Assembly (NCBI GenBank): GCA_019429465.1
Contig: JAHYIV010000001.1
Location: forward strand, 1-64,000
DNA length: 64,000 nucleotides
Direction of reading: 5' to 3'
DNA from: Desulfoarculaceae bacterium
Lineage (GTDB): Bacteria > Desulfobacterota > Desulfobulbia > Desulfobulbales > Desulfocapsaceae
Below the pieces are notes generated by a model. That model had not been told where the DNA came from and searched no databases. It worked only from the letters and a program-made list of their open reading frames with translations. Below, in pieces: positions 53,380 to 63,871 of the stretch. Made by a program: the position numbers and the translations under genes. Numbering within the stretch: position 1 is the stretch's first letter; each line of letters starts with the position of its first letter.

Positions 53380-54003
53380 TTACTCCTTATCCGCAAAATA
53401 AGGGTTGACCTCCACGTCAACCTTGTCCAGCCAGGCTGAAATAGCAGTGTCATATTGCGAGGTCAGGGCAAAGACCTTGGCGGCCAGACGGAACCGGGTC
53501 TTGAGGGTCGTGTTCCCCTGCGCCCTGATCTCCTTGATCACCTGCGGGTAGTCAGCCGGATCAACGATCACGGTGACATCATGGAAATTCTTGGCCGCGG
53601 CCCGCAGCATGGTGGGGCCGCCTATATCTATATTCTCAATGGCATCGGCCAGCGAGCAGTCGGGATCGGCAACGGTCTTGGCAAAGGCATAGAGGTTGAC
53701 GGCAATCAGATCAATCGGCTGCAGGTCATGCTCCGCGCACTGCTTCTGGTGCTCCGCATTGTCCCGCTGATTGAGGATACCTCCATGGACCTTTGGATGC
53801 AGGGTCTTGACCCTGCCATCAAGCATTTCAGGGAATCCGGTAAAGTCCGAGACATCTCTGACCGCAATCCCTGCCTCCCGAATCTTTTTGGCCGTACCAC
53901 CGGTGGAAAGGATATCGACTCCCAGCTCAGACAACTCTCTGGCAAAGCCCTCTATCCCTGATTTATCGGTCAAACTGATCAATGCTCGTGTTATCTTGTT
54001 CAT
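53380..54003 (-). CDS. Stand-alone IMP cyclohydrolase (PurH N-terminal domain only)
   Basis: About 207 residues from ATG 54003 (AAGGAG six bases upstream). It contains only the MGS-like cyclohydrolase domain of Pur[49 protein letters not shown] and [16 protein letters not shown]. The usual PurH is about 520 residues with an AICAR formyltransferase domain that is absent here, so that activity must come from a separate gene. The natural C-terminus and intact motifs argue against truncation. First gene of an operon with purN, pyrR and a U32 gene. Confidence 0.93.
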   Translation of the reverse strand: MNKITRALISLTDKSGIEGFARELSELGVDILSTGGTAKKIREAGIAVRDVSDFTGFPEMLDGRVKTLHPKVHGGILNQRDNAEHQKQCAEHDLQPIDLIAVNLYAFAKTVADPDCSLADAIENIDIGGPTMLRAAAKNFHDVTVIVDPADYPQVIKEIRAQGNTTLKTRFRLAAKVFALTSQYDTAISAWLDKVDVEVNPYFADKE

Positions 54004-54057
54004 GGTCAACTCCTTTGCTGGATTCTATATAAAAAAATACACAATAAAATATTAACG

Positions 54058-54462
54058 TTACTCATCTTTTCTGGTAAATTCCCTGATCTTCCGCCGATCC
54101 CTCTTCTCAGGCTTTTTGGCAGGCATGGCCTGTCCGGCTGCCAGCAAGGAGCGCATCTTTGCCGCATCCTGACGCAGCTGAATGGATTGCCCTGACTCTT
54201 CATAGAGAAGTCTGGCCTCAACAGCAGGACGCCGGTACATGGAAAGAGCGAGGACGGTAATGGTAAATTCAACCTCACCACGCCTTACCCGCACGACATC
54301 ACCAATCTGCACGATCCGTGACGACCTGGCTCGATTGCCATTGACCTGCACCTTGCCGCCATTGACCGCCTGGGCCGACAGGCTTCTGGTTTTAAAAAAT
54401 CTGGCGGCCCAGAGCCACTTATCAATCCGCACCTGTTTATCTGTCTCTGTCGCTTCACTCAT
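54058..54462 (-). CDS. hslR: S4-domain heat shock protein Hsp15 family
   Basis: 134 residues: an S4 RNA-binding domain (VRIDKWLWAARFFKTRSLSAQAV, about 11-33, followed by GGKVQVNG) and a basic tail. E. coli Hsp15 rescues stalled 50S subunits carrying a nascent chain. It is upstream of the IMP cyclohydrolase gene on the same strand (54-bp gap) and divergent from metF. Confidence 0.88.
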   Translation of the reverse strand: MSEATETDKQVRIDKWLWAARFFKTRSLSAQAVNGGKVQVNGNRARSSRIVQIGDVVRVRRGEVEFTITVLALSMYRRPAVEARLLYEESGQSIQLRQDAAKMRSLLAAGQAMPAKKPEKRDRRKIREFTRKDE

Positions 54463-54664
54463 TCACATACACTCTCAACACTGCCAGCGCCTGACCCACG
54501 CATCATTCAAAAAAAAAGAAGTTTACACCGAATCCGCGGGAAACGCATGAAAAAAGACATTTTCAGCAAGTGGCATCATGCCGGAAAAACATACACCCTC
54601 ACCTTCATTGTCGCCGAAATTTCCACATTGTCGAATAGATAAAAAAAGGGTAGAAAGGGTAACT

Positions 54665-54686
54665 TATCATCTTGATAAAGATGATA
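54665..54686. promoter_or_regulatory. 22-bp palindrome upstream of metF
   Basis: Arms TATCATCTT and AAGATGATA pair around GATA, 42-63 bp before ATG 54728. The symmetry and place suggest an operator for methionine regulation. SahR-type repressors control metF in relatives, but I could not confirm the motif, and an RNA hairpin is also possible. Confidence 0.45.
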
Positions 54687-54727
54687 CTAACCTCTCTTAT
54701 TATTTCTTTATTGAATCAGGACATTCC

Positions 54728-55618
54728 ATGCTCGTAAAAGACCTTCTCGCCCAACAGAAAACCACGTTCAGCTTTGAATTCTTTCCACCTAAAGAAGATG
54801 CTGCCGTTGATCGTCTCCTCACCACCATTGCCAACCTGATGCCGTTTGCACCATCCTATGTAAGCGTGACCTATGGCGCCGGCGGCACCACCCGCCACCG
54901 CACCCATGACCTGGTGGTCAGGATAAAAAAAGAGACCGACATCACCGTGGTCTCGCACCTCACCTGCGTCGGCTCAAGCAGACGGGAGATGCATGGGATT
55001 CTCGAAAAATACAGGGAGGCAGGTGTGTTCAACATCCTGGCCCTGCGCGGCGACCCGCCCAAGGGAGTAGCTGATTTTGTCCACCCGCAAGACGGCTTCA
55101 ACTACGCCGCCGATCTGGTGGCCTACATCAAGAAACATTTCCCGGAAATGTGCGTCGGAGTAGCCGGATTTCCCGAGGGTCATCCCGCCACTCCTAATCG
55201 CCTGCAGGAGATCGACTACCTGAAGGCCAAGGTTGATGCCGGAGCCGATTATATCGTCACCCAACTCTTCTTTGATAACCGCGACTTCTATGATTACTGC
55301 GAACGCTGTGAACTGGCAGGTATCCAGGTGCCCAATATCGCCGGGATCATGCCGGTGACCACCAGAAACGGCCTGATCCGTACCGCCGAACTTGCCGGTG
55401 GCGCCCATATCCCCGCCCGACTGCTGAAGGCTGTCTCTCGAGCCGAGAATGATGAATATGTTGAAAAAGTGGGGATCCACTGGGCAACGGAGCAGATCCG
55501 TGACCTGCTCGACCATGATGTCCGCGGAGTCCAATTTTTCACCCTGAACTGTTCGACAGCCACCCAGGAAATCTTTAAGTCCCTGGGGGTCAGCAATTCC
55601 CAGCAGCTGAGGGCGTAA
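54728..55618 (+). CDS. metF: Methylenetetrahydrofolate reductase
   Basis: 296 residues from ATG 54728 with AGGA upstream; an in-frame extension to 54578 is not part of the family. FSFEFFPPKED, VSVTYGAGGTTR, LALRGDPP and the YIVTQLFFDN motif match the FAD-dependent TIM-barrel reductase. It supplies methyl-THF for methionine synthesis or serves the reductive acetyl-CoA pathway if present. folE2 starts 5 bp after its stop, forming a folate operon. Confidence 0.96.
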   Translation: MLVKDLLAQQKTTFSFEFFPPKEDAAVDRLLTTIANLMPFAPSYVSVTYGAGGTTRHRTHDLVVRIKKETDITVVSHLTCVGSSRREMHGILEKYREAGVFNILALRGDPPKGVADFVHPQDGFNYAADLVAYIKKHFPEMCVGVAGFPEGHPATPNRLQEIDYLKAKVDAGADYIVTQLFFDNRDFYDYCERCELAGIQVPNIAGIMPVTTRNGLIRTAELAGGAHIPARLLKAVSRAENDEYVEKVGIHWATEQIRDLLDHDVRGVQFFTLNCSTATQEIFKSLGVSNSQQLRA

Positions 55619-55622
55619 GCTG

Positions 55623-56423
55623 ATGGCAGCCCTTATCAACATCGAGGCCGTCGGCATCAAGGACATTAAACTTCCGGTTCGTATCCGTGAAAAAGATGGC
55701 GGCCTGCAGGATACCGTGGCCACGGTCAGCATGCAGGCCCGTATGCCAGGGGCCTACCGGGAGAGCTGTGTCATTGTCTTCACCCAGGCCCTGAATAAAT
55801 ACATGGACGAGATGAGCGTAACCATCTTTTCCACCTTGCTGGAAGAGGTCAGAAGAGCGCTCCAGGCGGAATCCGCCAGCATCGTCATGTCCTTTCCCTA
55901 TTTTATCGAAAAAAAGGCCCCGGTAACAGATACACCCAGCCTCATGGAATACAATTGCACCTTTACCGGTAGCGTGGCCAGCGGCGTGGAGGGTGAAGAA
56001 TTTATCCTCTCGGTGCTGGTACCGGTGACCACCCTCTGCCCCTGTTCCAAGGAGATCAGTGCCGTAGGGGCTCATAATCAGCGGGCGGAAGTCAGCCTCA
56101 ATGTAAAGTTCAGCACGTTCATCTGGGTGGAGGAGCTCATTGACATGATTGAACAATCGGCATCCTGCCCAGTCTACGCCCTCCTGAAACGGCCGGACGA
56201 GAAATATGTCACCGAACAGGCCTATAACAATCCCATGTTTGTGGAGGATGTGGTACGCAAGGTGGCGGTAAACGCCCTGGCCCATCCGGACATCACCTGG
56301 TTTTCCGCCGGGGTGGAGAGCTTTGAATCCATCCACAAGCACAGCGCCTACGCCTATGTAGACAGTGAAGATATCCGCTGGAAAGGTCAATCAGCGGAAA
56401 CCCGAGACTGCTCTCAGGCGTAA
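55623..56423 (+). CDS. folE2: GTP cyclohydrolase IB
   Basis: 266 residues. PVTTLCPCSKEISAVGAHNQRAEV contains the active-site Cys and neighbouring metal-binding residues of the COG1469/FolE2 family. It makes dihydroneopterin triphosphate for folate (and queuosine precursors), with metal flexibility. Directly behind metF. Its 3' end overlaps the convergent nadD by 10 bp. Confidence 0.95.
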   Translation: MAALINIEAVGIKDIKLPVRIREKDGGLQDTVATVSMQARMPGAYRESCVIVFTQALNKYMDEMSVTIFSTLLEEVRRALQAESASIVMSFPYFIEKKAPVTDTPSLMEYNCTFTGSVASGVEGEEFILSVLVPVTTLCPCSKEISAVGAHNQRAEVSLNVKFSTFIWVEELIDMIEQSASCPVYALLKRPDEKYVTEQAYNNPMFVEDVVRKVAVNALAHPDITWFSAGVESFESIHKHSAYAYVDSEDIRWKGQSAETRDCSQA

Positions 56424-57067
56424 AGGCCATGTGCCTGGATATAATCCAGGACAGCAGCAGGAACCAGGCCTTCAATAGGTCTGTTAGCCTTGACGCTCTG
56501 ACGAATCCGGGAGGAAGAGATGGCAACAACTGCCATTGGGGGGAAAAAGATCTTTCTCCGGTGGCCAGGATGATGCCATATCCGCAGAGAATCTTCCACT
56601 TCATAACCAAGCCTTTCCATGAGATTTTTCATCTCCGAAGAGGTACATCCTGCCCTGTCCATGACCACCAGATGGGCAGTCTGAAGAACCTGTCGGTACA
56701 ATTTCCAGGTAGTGATATCAAGAAAGGCATCCGCCCCGATGATGAAAAAAAAATCAGTGGGCATGGCTGCATGGGAGTGAAGATACCGCAGAGTATCAAT
56801 CGTATAGGATGGTTCCGGCAGGCTGGCCTCTATGGTGGACAGTCTGAAAGAAGGACTGGAGGCCAGAGCCAGTTGAATCATATTGGCCCGATGGCTGAAG
56901 CTGGCAACCACTTTACGATTTTTGTGGGGTGGCACCGACGCAGGGACAAACCTCACCTCCTGCAGCTCACAAAAGCTCCTGGCAATCTCGGCAATCTGGA
57001 GATGCCCCTGGTGAACAGGATCAAAGGTTCCTCCCAGCAGCCCAATACGCTCAACTCGCGGATTCAA
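56414..57067 (-). CDS. nadD: Nicotinate-nucleotide adenylyltransferase
   Basis: 217 residues. The GGTFDPVHQGHL motif near residue 12 and ISSSRIRQSV near 190 bind ATP. It makes deamido-NAD. The start is TTG 57067, overlapping the proA stop in a TTGA junction; SD-like AGGT lies upstream. Last gene of the obgE-proBA-nadD run. Confidence 0.93.
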   Translation of the reverse strand: MNPRVERIGLLGGTFDPVHQGHLQIAEIARSFCELQEVRFVPASVPPHKNRKVVASFSHRANMIQLALASSPSFRLSTIEASLPEPSYTIDTLRYLHSHAAMPTDFFFIIGADAFLDITTWKLYRQVLQTAHLVVMDRAGCTSSEMKNLMERLGYEVEDSLRIWHHPGHRRKIFFPPMAVVAISSSRIRQSVKANRPIEGLVPAAVLDYIQAHGLYA

Positions 57068-58332
57068 CTCCGTACCTGTCCAGCACCATAAATGATGAAT
57101 TTTCTGGTGGTGAGCTCAGAGAGTCCCATCGGGCCATAGGCGTGCAATTTCGTCGTACTGATCCCGATCTCCGCCCCCAGACCAAGCTGTCCGCCATCAT
57201 TGAACCTGGTGGAGGCATTGACCATGACCGCCGAGGCATCAACCGAAGCCAGAAATCGCTGGGCATTGCTGTAATCCTCGGTAATAATCACTTCGGTGTG
57301 CTGGGAACCATACTCGGCGATATAGGTCATGGCCTCATCGAGCGACGCTACCACCTTCACGCAGAGAGTCAGGTCCAGAAATTCAGTTCCCCAGTCACTG
57401 GCCAAGGCGGGCTTGATCGTGGAGATCAGGGCAACACTTTCAGGGCAGCCTCGAAGTTCAACGCCTGCCGAACGGAGTGCTTCGGCAATGACAGGAAGAT
57501 AGCCGGCGGCGATATCACGATGGATGAGCAGCCCTTCCAGGGCGTTACAGACTCCGGGACGCTGGGTCTTGGAGTTCAAGATGATCGGCGTGGCCTTGTC
57601 CAGATCGCCGCTCCTGTCAACAAAGATATGGCATACCCCCTTATAGTGTTTCAACACCGGGATTCGTGACGTCTCGGAGACAAAGCGGATCAGGCCTTCT
57701 CCACCGCGCGGAATGATCAAGTCAATGAATTCATCCTGGGCCAGGAGCACCTTGACAGCGGCACGATCCGTGACCGGCACCACCTGGATGGCCGCGGAAT
57801 CTATCTCAAACGAGGCCAGCACTCCCTGCAATACCTCAGCCAGAGCCAGATTGGAATGGATAGCTTCTGATCCCCCCCGTAAAATAATGGCATTGCCGGC
57901 CTTCAGACAAAGCGCCGCCGCATCTACGGTCACATTGGGACGGGACTCATAAATCATGCCGATCACCCCCAGGGGCACCCGCATCCTCCCTACCATCAGG
58001 CCGTTAGGTCTCTTGCGGAGATTCATGATCTCGCCTACGGGATCCGGCAGGGCTGCAACTTCCAGCAGACCACCAATCATGGAGTCCATCACCTTATCCG
58101 AGAGCTCCAACCGGTCAAGCATGGCCGCGGACAGACCCTTTTCCTGGCCAGCCGTCAGATCCTTCCGATTCTGCTGCTGGATAAACTGCCTTTTCTCCTC
58201 AAGTGCCACAGCCATCTGCCGGAGCAGACTGTTCTTGGTCTCGGTCGGTAAGGAGACCAGGCTGCGGGCAGCCTTCTTTGCCCTCTGGGCCATCAAACGA
58301 ATACTCTTGTCAATCTCTTGATCTTGTGACAT
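57064..58332 (-). CDS. proA: Gamma-glutamyl phosphate reductase
   Basis: 422 residues, aldehyde dehydrogenase fold. The catalytic Cys is in QRPGVCNALEGLL; PLGVIGMIYESRPNVT and GNAIILRGGSEA are diagnostic of ProA. It reduces glutamyl-5-phosphate in proline synthesis. ATG 58332 lies 15 bp after the proB stop codon. Confidence 0.97.
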   Translation of the reverse strand: MSQDQEIDKSIRLMAQRAKKAARSLVSLPTETKNSLLRQMAVALEEKRQFIQQQNRKDLTAGQEKGLSAAMLDRLELSDKVMDSMIGGLLEVAALPDPVGEIMNLRKRPNGLMVGRMRVPLGVIGMIYESRPNVTVDAAALCLKAGNAIILRGGSEAIHSNLALAEVLQGVLASFEIDSAAIQVVPVTDRAAVKVLLAQDEFIDLIIPRGGEGLIRFVSETSRIPVLKHYKGVCHIFVDRSGDLDKATPIILNSKTQRPGVCNALEGLLIHRDIAAGYLPVIAEALRSAGVELRGCPESVALISTIKPALASDWGTEFLDLTLCVKVVASLDEAMTYIAEYGSQHTEVIITEDYSNAQRFLASVDASAVMVNASTRFNDGGQLGLGAEIGISTTKLHAYGPMGLSELTTRKFIIYGAGQVRS

Positions 58333-58347
58333 TTCTTATTGCTGCTC

Positions 58348-59505
58348 CTACAGTAGGACCAGATTATCCCGATGGATAACCTCATCGCAATCCTTAAAGC
58401 CAAGCAGGGACTCAATCTCGTCAGAATGGTGCTTTTTGATGATATCGAGGTTGGCTGAGCTGTAATTCACCAGCCCTGCGGCCATTGGTTTATTGTTGCT
58501 ATCCAGACAATGGACTGCGTCCCCTACCCCGAATTCACCTCGGACCTCAAGGATGCCGGAAGAAAGAAGACTCTTCCCGTGCATGGCCAGGGCGGCACAG
58601 GCCCCGGTGTCAAGAACGAGATAGCCTTTCGGCCGCAGAACGTAGGCGATCCAGTGTTTCCTCCGCTGGATCTTCTCTTCGGCCGGAAGGAAGAAGGTGC
58701 CGATCATTTCCCCGCTGAATAACTTCTGCAGAATGGCACCATCGCGACCAGGCCCGATAAAAGAGCTGCCCCCGCCTGCCGCCACCATCTTGGCGGCACG
58801 AATCTTGGACTGCATGCCGCCGGTGCCGAGAATGCTTTTCACATTGCCGGCCATGGCCTCAATCTCCGGGGTGACCCGGGCTACTGTATACACAGGGCGG
58901 GCCGCAGGGTCAGAGAGAGGGTTGCCGGTATAGAGACAATCGACATCAGTGAGACAGATAAACATGTCGGCCTCAATGAGATTTGTGATCAGGGCCCCCA
59001 GGGTATCATTATCCCCGAAGCGGAGCTCTTCGCCTGATACAGGGTCATTTTCGTTGATAATGGGAATGGCGCCGAAACGGAACAGAGTGAGAATGGTATT
59101 ACGAACATTGAGGTAGCGATCTCGGCTGTCGAGATCGGCGTGCGTCAGCAGGAGCTGACTAATGATCTTGCCGTGTCGTTGAAAGGCCTCGTCATAGGTC
59201 TGCATCAGACAGGACTGGCCTATGGCTGCCAGGGCCTGTTTTTCCTTGAGGCCTACCTTAAGGGTTTCGCTAAGGACAATTTTTTTCCGGCCGGCGGCCA
59301 CGGCCCCGGAGGTTACAAGGATGACCTCACGTCCGCTGTCCTTGAGAAAGGATAAGTCGCGGGCAATATTTTCTACGACATTCTGATTAATGCCGGACTC
59401 GGTTGTAAGGACGGCGCTGCCGACCTTGATCACAATCCGTCTGGCCTTATCAAAAAGGGTTTGACGATAATAAAGGCCATCCTCTCTGCTTATCTGAGTG
59501 GTCAT
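58348..59505 (-). CDS. proB: Glutamate 5-kinase with PUA domain
   Basis: About 385 residues from ATG 59505. An amino acid kinase domain (IVIKVGSAVLTTESG, LVTSGAVAAGRKKI, INENDPVSGEELRFGDND, GTGGMQSKIRAA) is followed by a PUA domain (~290-387). It phosphorylates glutamate for proline synthesis and is normally feedback-inhibited by proline. Sits between obgE and proA. Confidence 0.96.
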   Translation of the reverse strand: MTTQISREDGLYYRQTLFDKARRIVIKVGSAVLTTESGINQNVVENIARDLSFLKDSGREVILVTSGAVAAGRKKIVLSETLKVGLKEKQALAAIGQSCLMQTYDEAFQRHGKIISQLLLTHADLDSRDRYLNVRNTILTLFRFGAIPIINENDPVSGEELRFGDNDTLGALITNLIEADMFICLTDVDCLYTGNPLSDPAARPVYTVARVTPEIEAMAGNVKSILGTGGMQSKIRAAKMVAAGGGSSFIGPGRDGAILQKLFSGEMIGTFFLPAEEKIQRRKHWIAYVLRPKGYLVLDTGACAALAMHGKSLLSSGILEVRGEFGVGDAVHCLDSNNKPMAAGLVNYSSANLDIIKKHHSDEIESLLGFKDCDEVIHRDNLVLL

Positions 59506-59576
59506 AATCAAATAAAACCAAATAAACCCAATACGTTAATAAAAACAGTCGTTAGAGGAAACAGTTGTTGCAGAAA

Positions 59577-60641
<1,065 letters not shown>

Positions 60642-60675
60642 TCACACCCCTTCAAAAATAATATTTAAAAAAAAA

Positions 60676-60709
60676 GCTCGACAATCAATAAGGATCATTG
60701 AAGTCGAGC
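60676..60709 (-). terminator. Terminator-like hairpin between rpmA and obgE
   Basis: Arms GCTCGAC (60676-60682) and GTCGAGC (60703-60709), extended by CAAT/ATTG inside, are followed on the minus strand by a run of nine T. It should separate or attenuate rpmA transcription before obgE. Confidence 0.85.
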
Positions 60710-60872
60710 CTAAACCTGTGCTGAAACCATACCTCATGAGAGGGCTTCAGGAAGGGAACTAGAACAAAACGCCGCTATGAAAAAAATATGGCCACCTGAC
60801 CGTCAAATACGGTACAAGGATCCGTAACGAAATCAGTTTAAAAAGAGGTGGAGATTTCGCAACGGCTCCTAA

Positions 60873-61130
60873 TCAAACCGCGGGATAGATGCTGACCCGC
60901 TTTTTTTTGCGACCGAAATCTTCAAAGGTCACGACGCCATCCACCTTGGCAAACAGGGTGTAATCTCTGCCACAGCCAACGTTGGTTCCAGGATGGATCT
61001 TGGTGCCAACCTGACGAACCAGGATGCTTCCGGCCGTGACACTCTGTCCGCCGAACCTTTTTACTCCCCGTCTCTGCCCTGCACTGTCGCGACCATTTCT
61101 GGAACTGCCGCCCGCCTTTTTATGTGCCAT
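60873..61130 (-). CDS. rpmA: Large ribosomal subunit protein L27
   Basis: 85 residues. [20 protein letters not shown] and [20 protein letters not shown] are the typical start, without the N-terminal cleaved extension seen in Firmicutes. Its N-terminal tail reaches the peptidyl transferase centre. Follows rplU by 79 bp. Confidence 0.98.
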   Translation of the reverse strand: MAHKKAGGSSRNGRDSAGQRRGVKRFGGQSVTAGSILVRQVGTKIHPGTNVGCGRDYTLFAKVDGVVTFEDFGRKKKRVSIYPAV

Positions 61131-61209
61131 GATTTACTCCCTTTTACCGGATTATTCACTCAACCAGGTGATGTACTTTTCGTTTGTATATAAGATACCG
61201 TAAAAAATC

Positions 61210-61521
61210 TTATGCGTTGATTTCCTGAATCTGCAAAGCGGTATAAAGCTGCCTGTGGCCATTTTTTACCTGATAGCCCTGTCGTTTCTTTTTCTTGAAG
61301 ATGAGAACCTTCTTGGCCTTCCCCTGCTCCGCGATCTTAGCGACAACCTTGGCGTTCTCCAGAACAGGGCGACCGACCTGGGCATTTTCGCCATCAACAA
61401 CCATCAGGACATCATTTAACTCAATGATATCTCCAATGTTTCCGTTTATTTTCTCTACTCGCAGCTGGTCTCCGCAAGCTACCTGATACTGCTTTCCACC
61501 GGTACGTACTATTGCATACAT
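61210..61521 (-). CDS. rplU: Large ribosomal subunit protein L21
   Basis: 103 residues from ATG 61521 (GAGGA upstream); a longer frame to 61590 is not conserved in the family. MYAIVRTGGKQYQV and KVLIFKKKKRQGYQVKNGHRQ identify L21, which binds 23S rRNA with L20. First gene of rplU-rpmA-obgE-proB-proA-nadD. Confidence 0.98.
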   Translation of the reverse strand: MYAIVRTGGKQYQVACGDQLRVEKINGNIGDIIELNDVLMVVDGENAQVGRPVLENAKVVAKIAEQGKAKKVLIFKKKKRQGYQVKNGHRQLYTALQIQEINA

Positions 61522-61850
61522 TATGAATTCCTCTTTGGAAAAAACCTGAATATCACCATTCACGACTACGAGAAACAGTCTAAAAGACACTTTTTTTCAC
61601 TTGATGTCAATCTTTTTTCTTTTATCAGTTCAATATCTTCAGCCAAGGGACTCGGAAAATCCTAACGGCCTGACCCAAGGAACCGCAACGAATTAGCCGG
61701 GAAGACAATGGCTGTTTTGCCGGCTACTAAAAATAAGAGGGCACTTTCCTGAGAACCATTTATAATATATACTCTTTTTTTACAATACGAAAATTGAACA
61801 TTAAGCGGCCCTCCCTGTAACCAGGATACTTAAAAGACAGACCCAACGAC
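61522..61850. other. Divergent promoter region rplU / mlaE
   Basis: 329 bp without a gene; a 149-codon frame overlapping it on the minus strand lies mostly inside mlaE. It must hold the promoters of the ribosomal operon and of the mla genes. No ribosomal-protein leader structure could be assigned by eye. Confidence 0.45.
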
Positions 61851-62975
61851 ATGGAAACAAGAGGCATTATTGAGGCGGAAGACCAGGGAGCTGACCTCTC
61901 TCTGCACTTCAAGGGACAATGGACAATCGGCAGCACCTTCCCGCCCTTTACTGAGATCAGATCTCTTCTCTCCGAGACAAACGACTCAATCTGTTTTGAC
62001 ACCAAAGAACTGCAGGACTGGGACAGTCGTTTTCTGATTATCTTAAACGATATCCAGGAGTATGCCGCCGCCAACAATATCCTGTTCACTGCCGAAGGAT
62101 TGCCGTCCGGAGCGCAACGCCTTTTAACCCTGGCCTCCGCCTCTCCGGGCAAGGTCCCGGTTAAACCTGACGACAAAAGTCCATCTTTCCTGCAGACTGT
62201 TGGCAACAAAACCTCCTACCTGATCCAGGACAGCCGTGAGTTCCTCTCCTTTACCGGCAAGATCACCCTGAGCTATCTCCGGCTCTTTTCCGGAAGGGCC
62301 CAGTTCCTTACATCAGACTTCCTTACCTTTCTTGAAGAGTGCGGCCCGGCGGCGCTGCCCATTGTTTCGCTTATCTCGATCCTGGTCGGTGTCATCCTTG
62401 CCTTTGTCGGAGCTGTGCAGTTGCAGATGTTCGGGGCCGAGATCTATATCGCCAATCTGGTTGGCCTGGGCATGACCAGGGAAATGGGGGCGATGATGGC
62501 CGCCATCATTATGGCCGGCAGAACCGGCGCCGCCTTTGCCGCCCAGCTTGGCACCATGCAGGTGAACGAAGAGATTGACGCCCTGCAGACCATGGGAATC
62601 GACCCGATAGACTTTCTTGTCCTGCCACGCCTGTCAGCCCTATTGATCATGCTGCCCCTGTTGACCCTCTGGGCTGACCTGCTGGGCATCAGCGGCGGCT
62701 TCCTGATTGCCTGGTTTACCCTTGATATCAGCATCATCGAGTATTATAACCAGACCATCGACTCAATCTCCCTCAGACATTTCGGGGTCGGCCTGTTTAA
62801 ATCTATCATCTTTGGCTACCTGGTTGCCTTCTCCGGCTGTCTCAGAGGGATGCAGAGCGGACGCAGCGCCTCAGCGGTGGGGACAGCAGCCACATCAGCC
62901 GTGGTCACCGCCATTGTCCTGATCGTGGTCTCCGATGCGGTCATGACGGTTCTCTTTAATATTCTTGGCATTTAG
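61851..62975 (+). CDS. mlaE: MlaE-type ABC permease with N-terminal STAS domain
   Basis: 374 residues. The first ~115 residues form a STAS/MlaB-like domain, then six hydrophobic segments with the MlaE core LVGLGMTREMGAMMAAIIMAGRTGAAF and EEIDALQTMGIDP. In enterics MlaB is a separate subunit; here it is fused to MlaE. The complex moves phospholipids between the inner and outer membranes. mlaF and mlaD follow. Confidence 0.93.
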   Translation: METRGIIEAEDQGADLSLHFKGQWTIGSTFPPFTEIRSLLSETNDSICFDTKELQDWDSRFLIILNDIQEYAAANNILFTAEGLPSGAQRLLTLASASPGKVPVKPDDKSPSFLQTVGNKTSYLIQDSREFLSFTGKITLSYLRLFSGRAQFLTSDFLTFLEECGPAALPIVSLISILVGVILAFVGAVQLQMFGAEIYIANLVGLGMTREMGAMMAAIIMAGRTGAAFAAQLGTMQVNEEIDALQTMGIDPIDFLVLPRLSALLIMLPLLTLWADLLGISGGFLIAWFTLDISIIEYYNQTIDSISLRHFGVGLFKSIIFGYLVAFSGCLRGMQSGRSASAVGTAATSAVVTAIVLIVVSDAVMTVLFNILGI

Positions 62976-63051
62976 GCCGCTGTCAAAAACAGCAAGAGAC
63001 ATCATATTTTGCCACGATCCCTAACTATCGCACCAGCGTCTCCCTGAAAAC

Positions 63052-63807
63052 ATGCAGCCACAACCCCTGATAACAGTCACGAACCTGACCATGGCCTATG
63101 GCTCATTTGTCCTCCAGCGGGACCTGAATTTCACCGTCCGGCAAGGGGACATCTTCATCATCATGGGAGACTCGGGATGCGGCAAGTCCACCCTGCTCAG
63201 ACACCTGATCGGCCTGAAGAAACCGACGGCCGGGGCCGTCCATTTCCGTGACACCGACTTCTGGGCGGTAGCCGAAGAGCAGCGCAGCCAGATCATGCGC
63301 CGATGCGGCATTCTCTATCAGAGCAGCGCCCTGCTCAGTTCAATGACCCTGGCCGAGAATGTCGCCCTGCCCCTGCGCCAGCATACGACCTTGGGCCAGG
63401 ATGAGATCGGAGACCTTGTCTCCCTGAAACTCCGCTTGGTCGGCCTGGCCGGATTCGACAATTTCTACCCCTCGGAAATCAGCGGCGGCATGAAAAAACG
63501 GGCAGGACTGGCCAGGGCCATCGCCCTTGATCCGGAGATCCTTTTTTTTGATGAACCTTCGGCAGGCCTTGACCCTATCAACGCCAGACTTATGGACGAC
63601 CTGATCCTTGAATTGCGCGACAGCCTGGGAGCAACAGTGGTGATCGTCACTCACGAGTTGGCCTCAATCTTTGCCATTGGCAGCGATTCAATTTTTCTGG
63701 ACGGCGACTCACACACCATGATTGCCCAGGGGGCTCCTCACGAGCTGCTTGAATCAACGACGAACAAAAAGGTTAAGCAGTTCCTGACCCGCGGCGGCAG
63801 CTTATAA
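63052..63807 (+). CDS. mlaF: MlaF-type ABC ATPase
   Basis: 251 residues. Walker A GDSGCGKST (about 37-45), Q-loop YQSSALLSSMTLAENV, signature ISGGMKKRAGLARAIALDP and Walker B LFFDEPSAGLDP. It powers the MlaE permease; the Ser-Gly-Gly-Met-Lys-Lys signature is typical of the Mla/Mce group. ATG 63052. Confidence 0.95.
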   Translation: MQPQPLITVTNLTMAYGSFVLQRDLNFTVRQGDIFIIMGDSGCGKSTLLRHLIGLKKPTAGAVHFRDTDFWAVAEEQRSQIMRRCGILYQSSALLSSMTLAENVALPLRQHTTLGQDEIGDLVSLKLRLVGLAGFDNFYPSEISGGMKKRAGLARAIALDPEILFFDEPSAGLDPINARLMDDLILELRDSLGATVVIVTHELASIFAIGSDSIFLDGDSHTMIAQGAPHELLESTTNKKVKQFLTRGGSL

Positions 63808-63871
63808 GGGAATAGTAGGCCGTTCCCCTTCTTCCTTACAAAGAAAAAACGACAAGGATTACAGTTACCTC

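Noticed and set aside
54463-54727. SAM riboswitch upstream of metF
   Set aside because: The conserved SAM-I or SAM-II core elements are not seen; only one simple palindrome is present.
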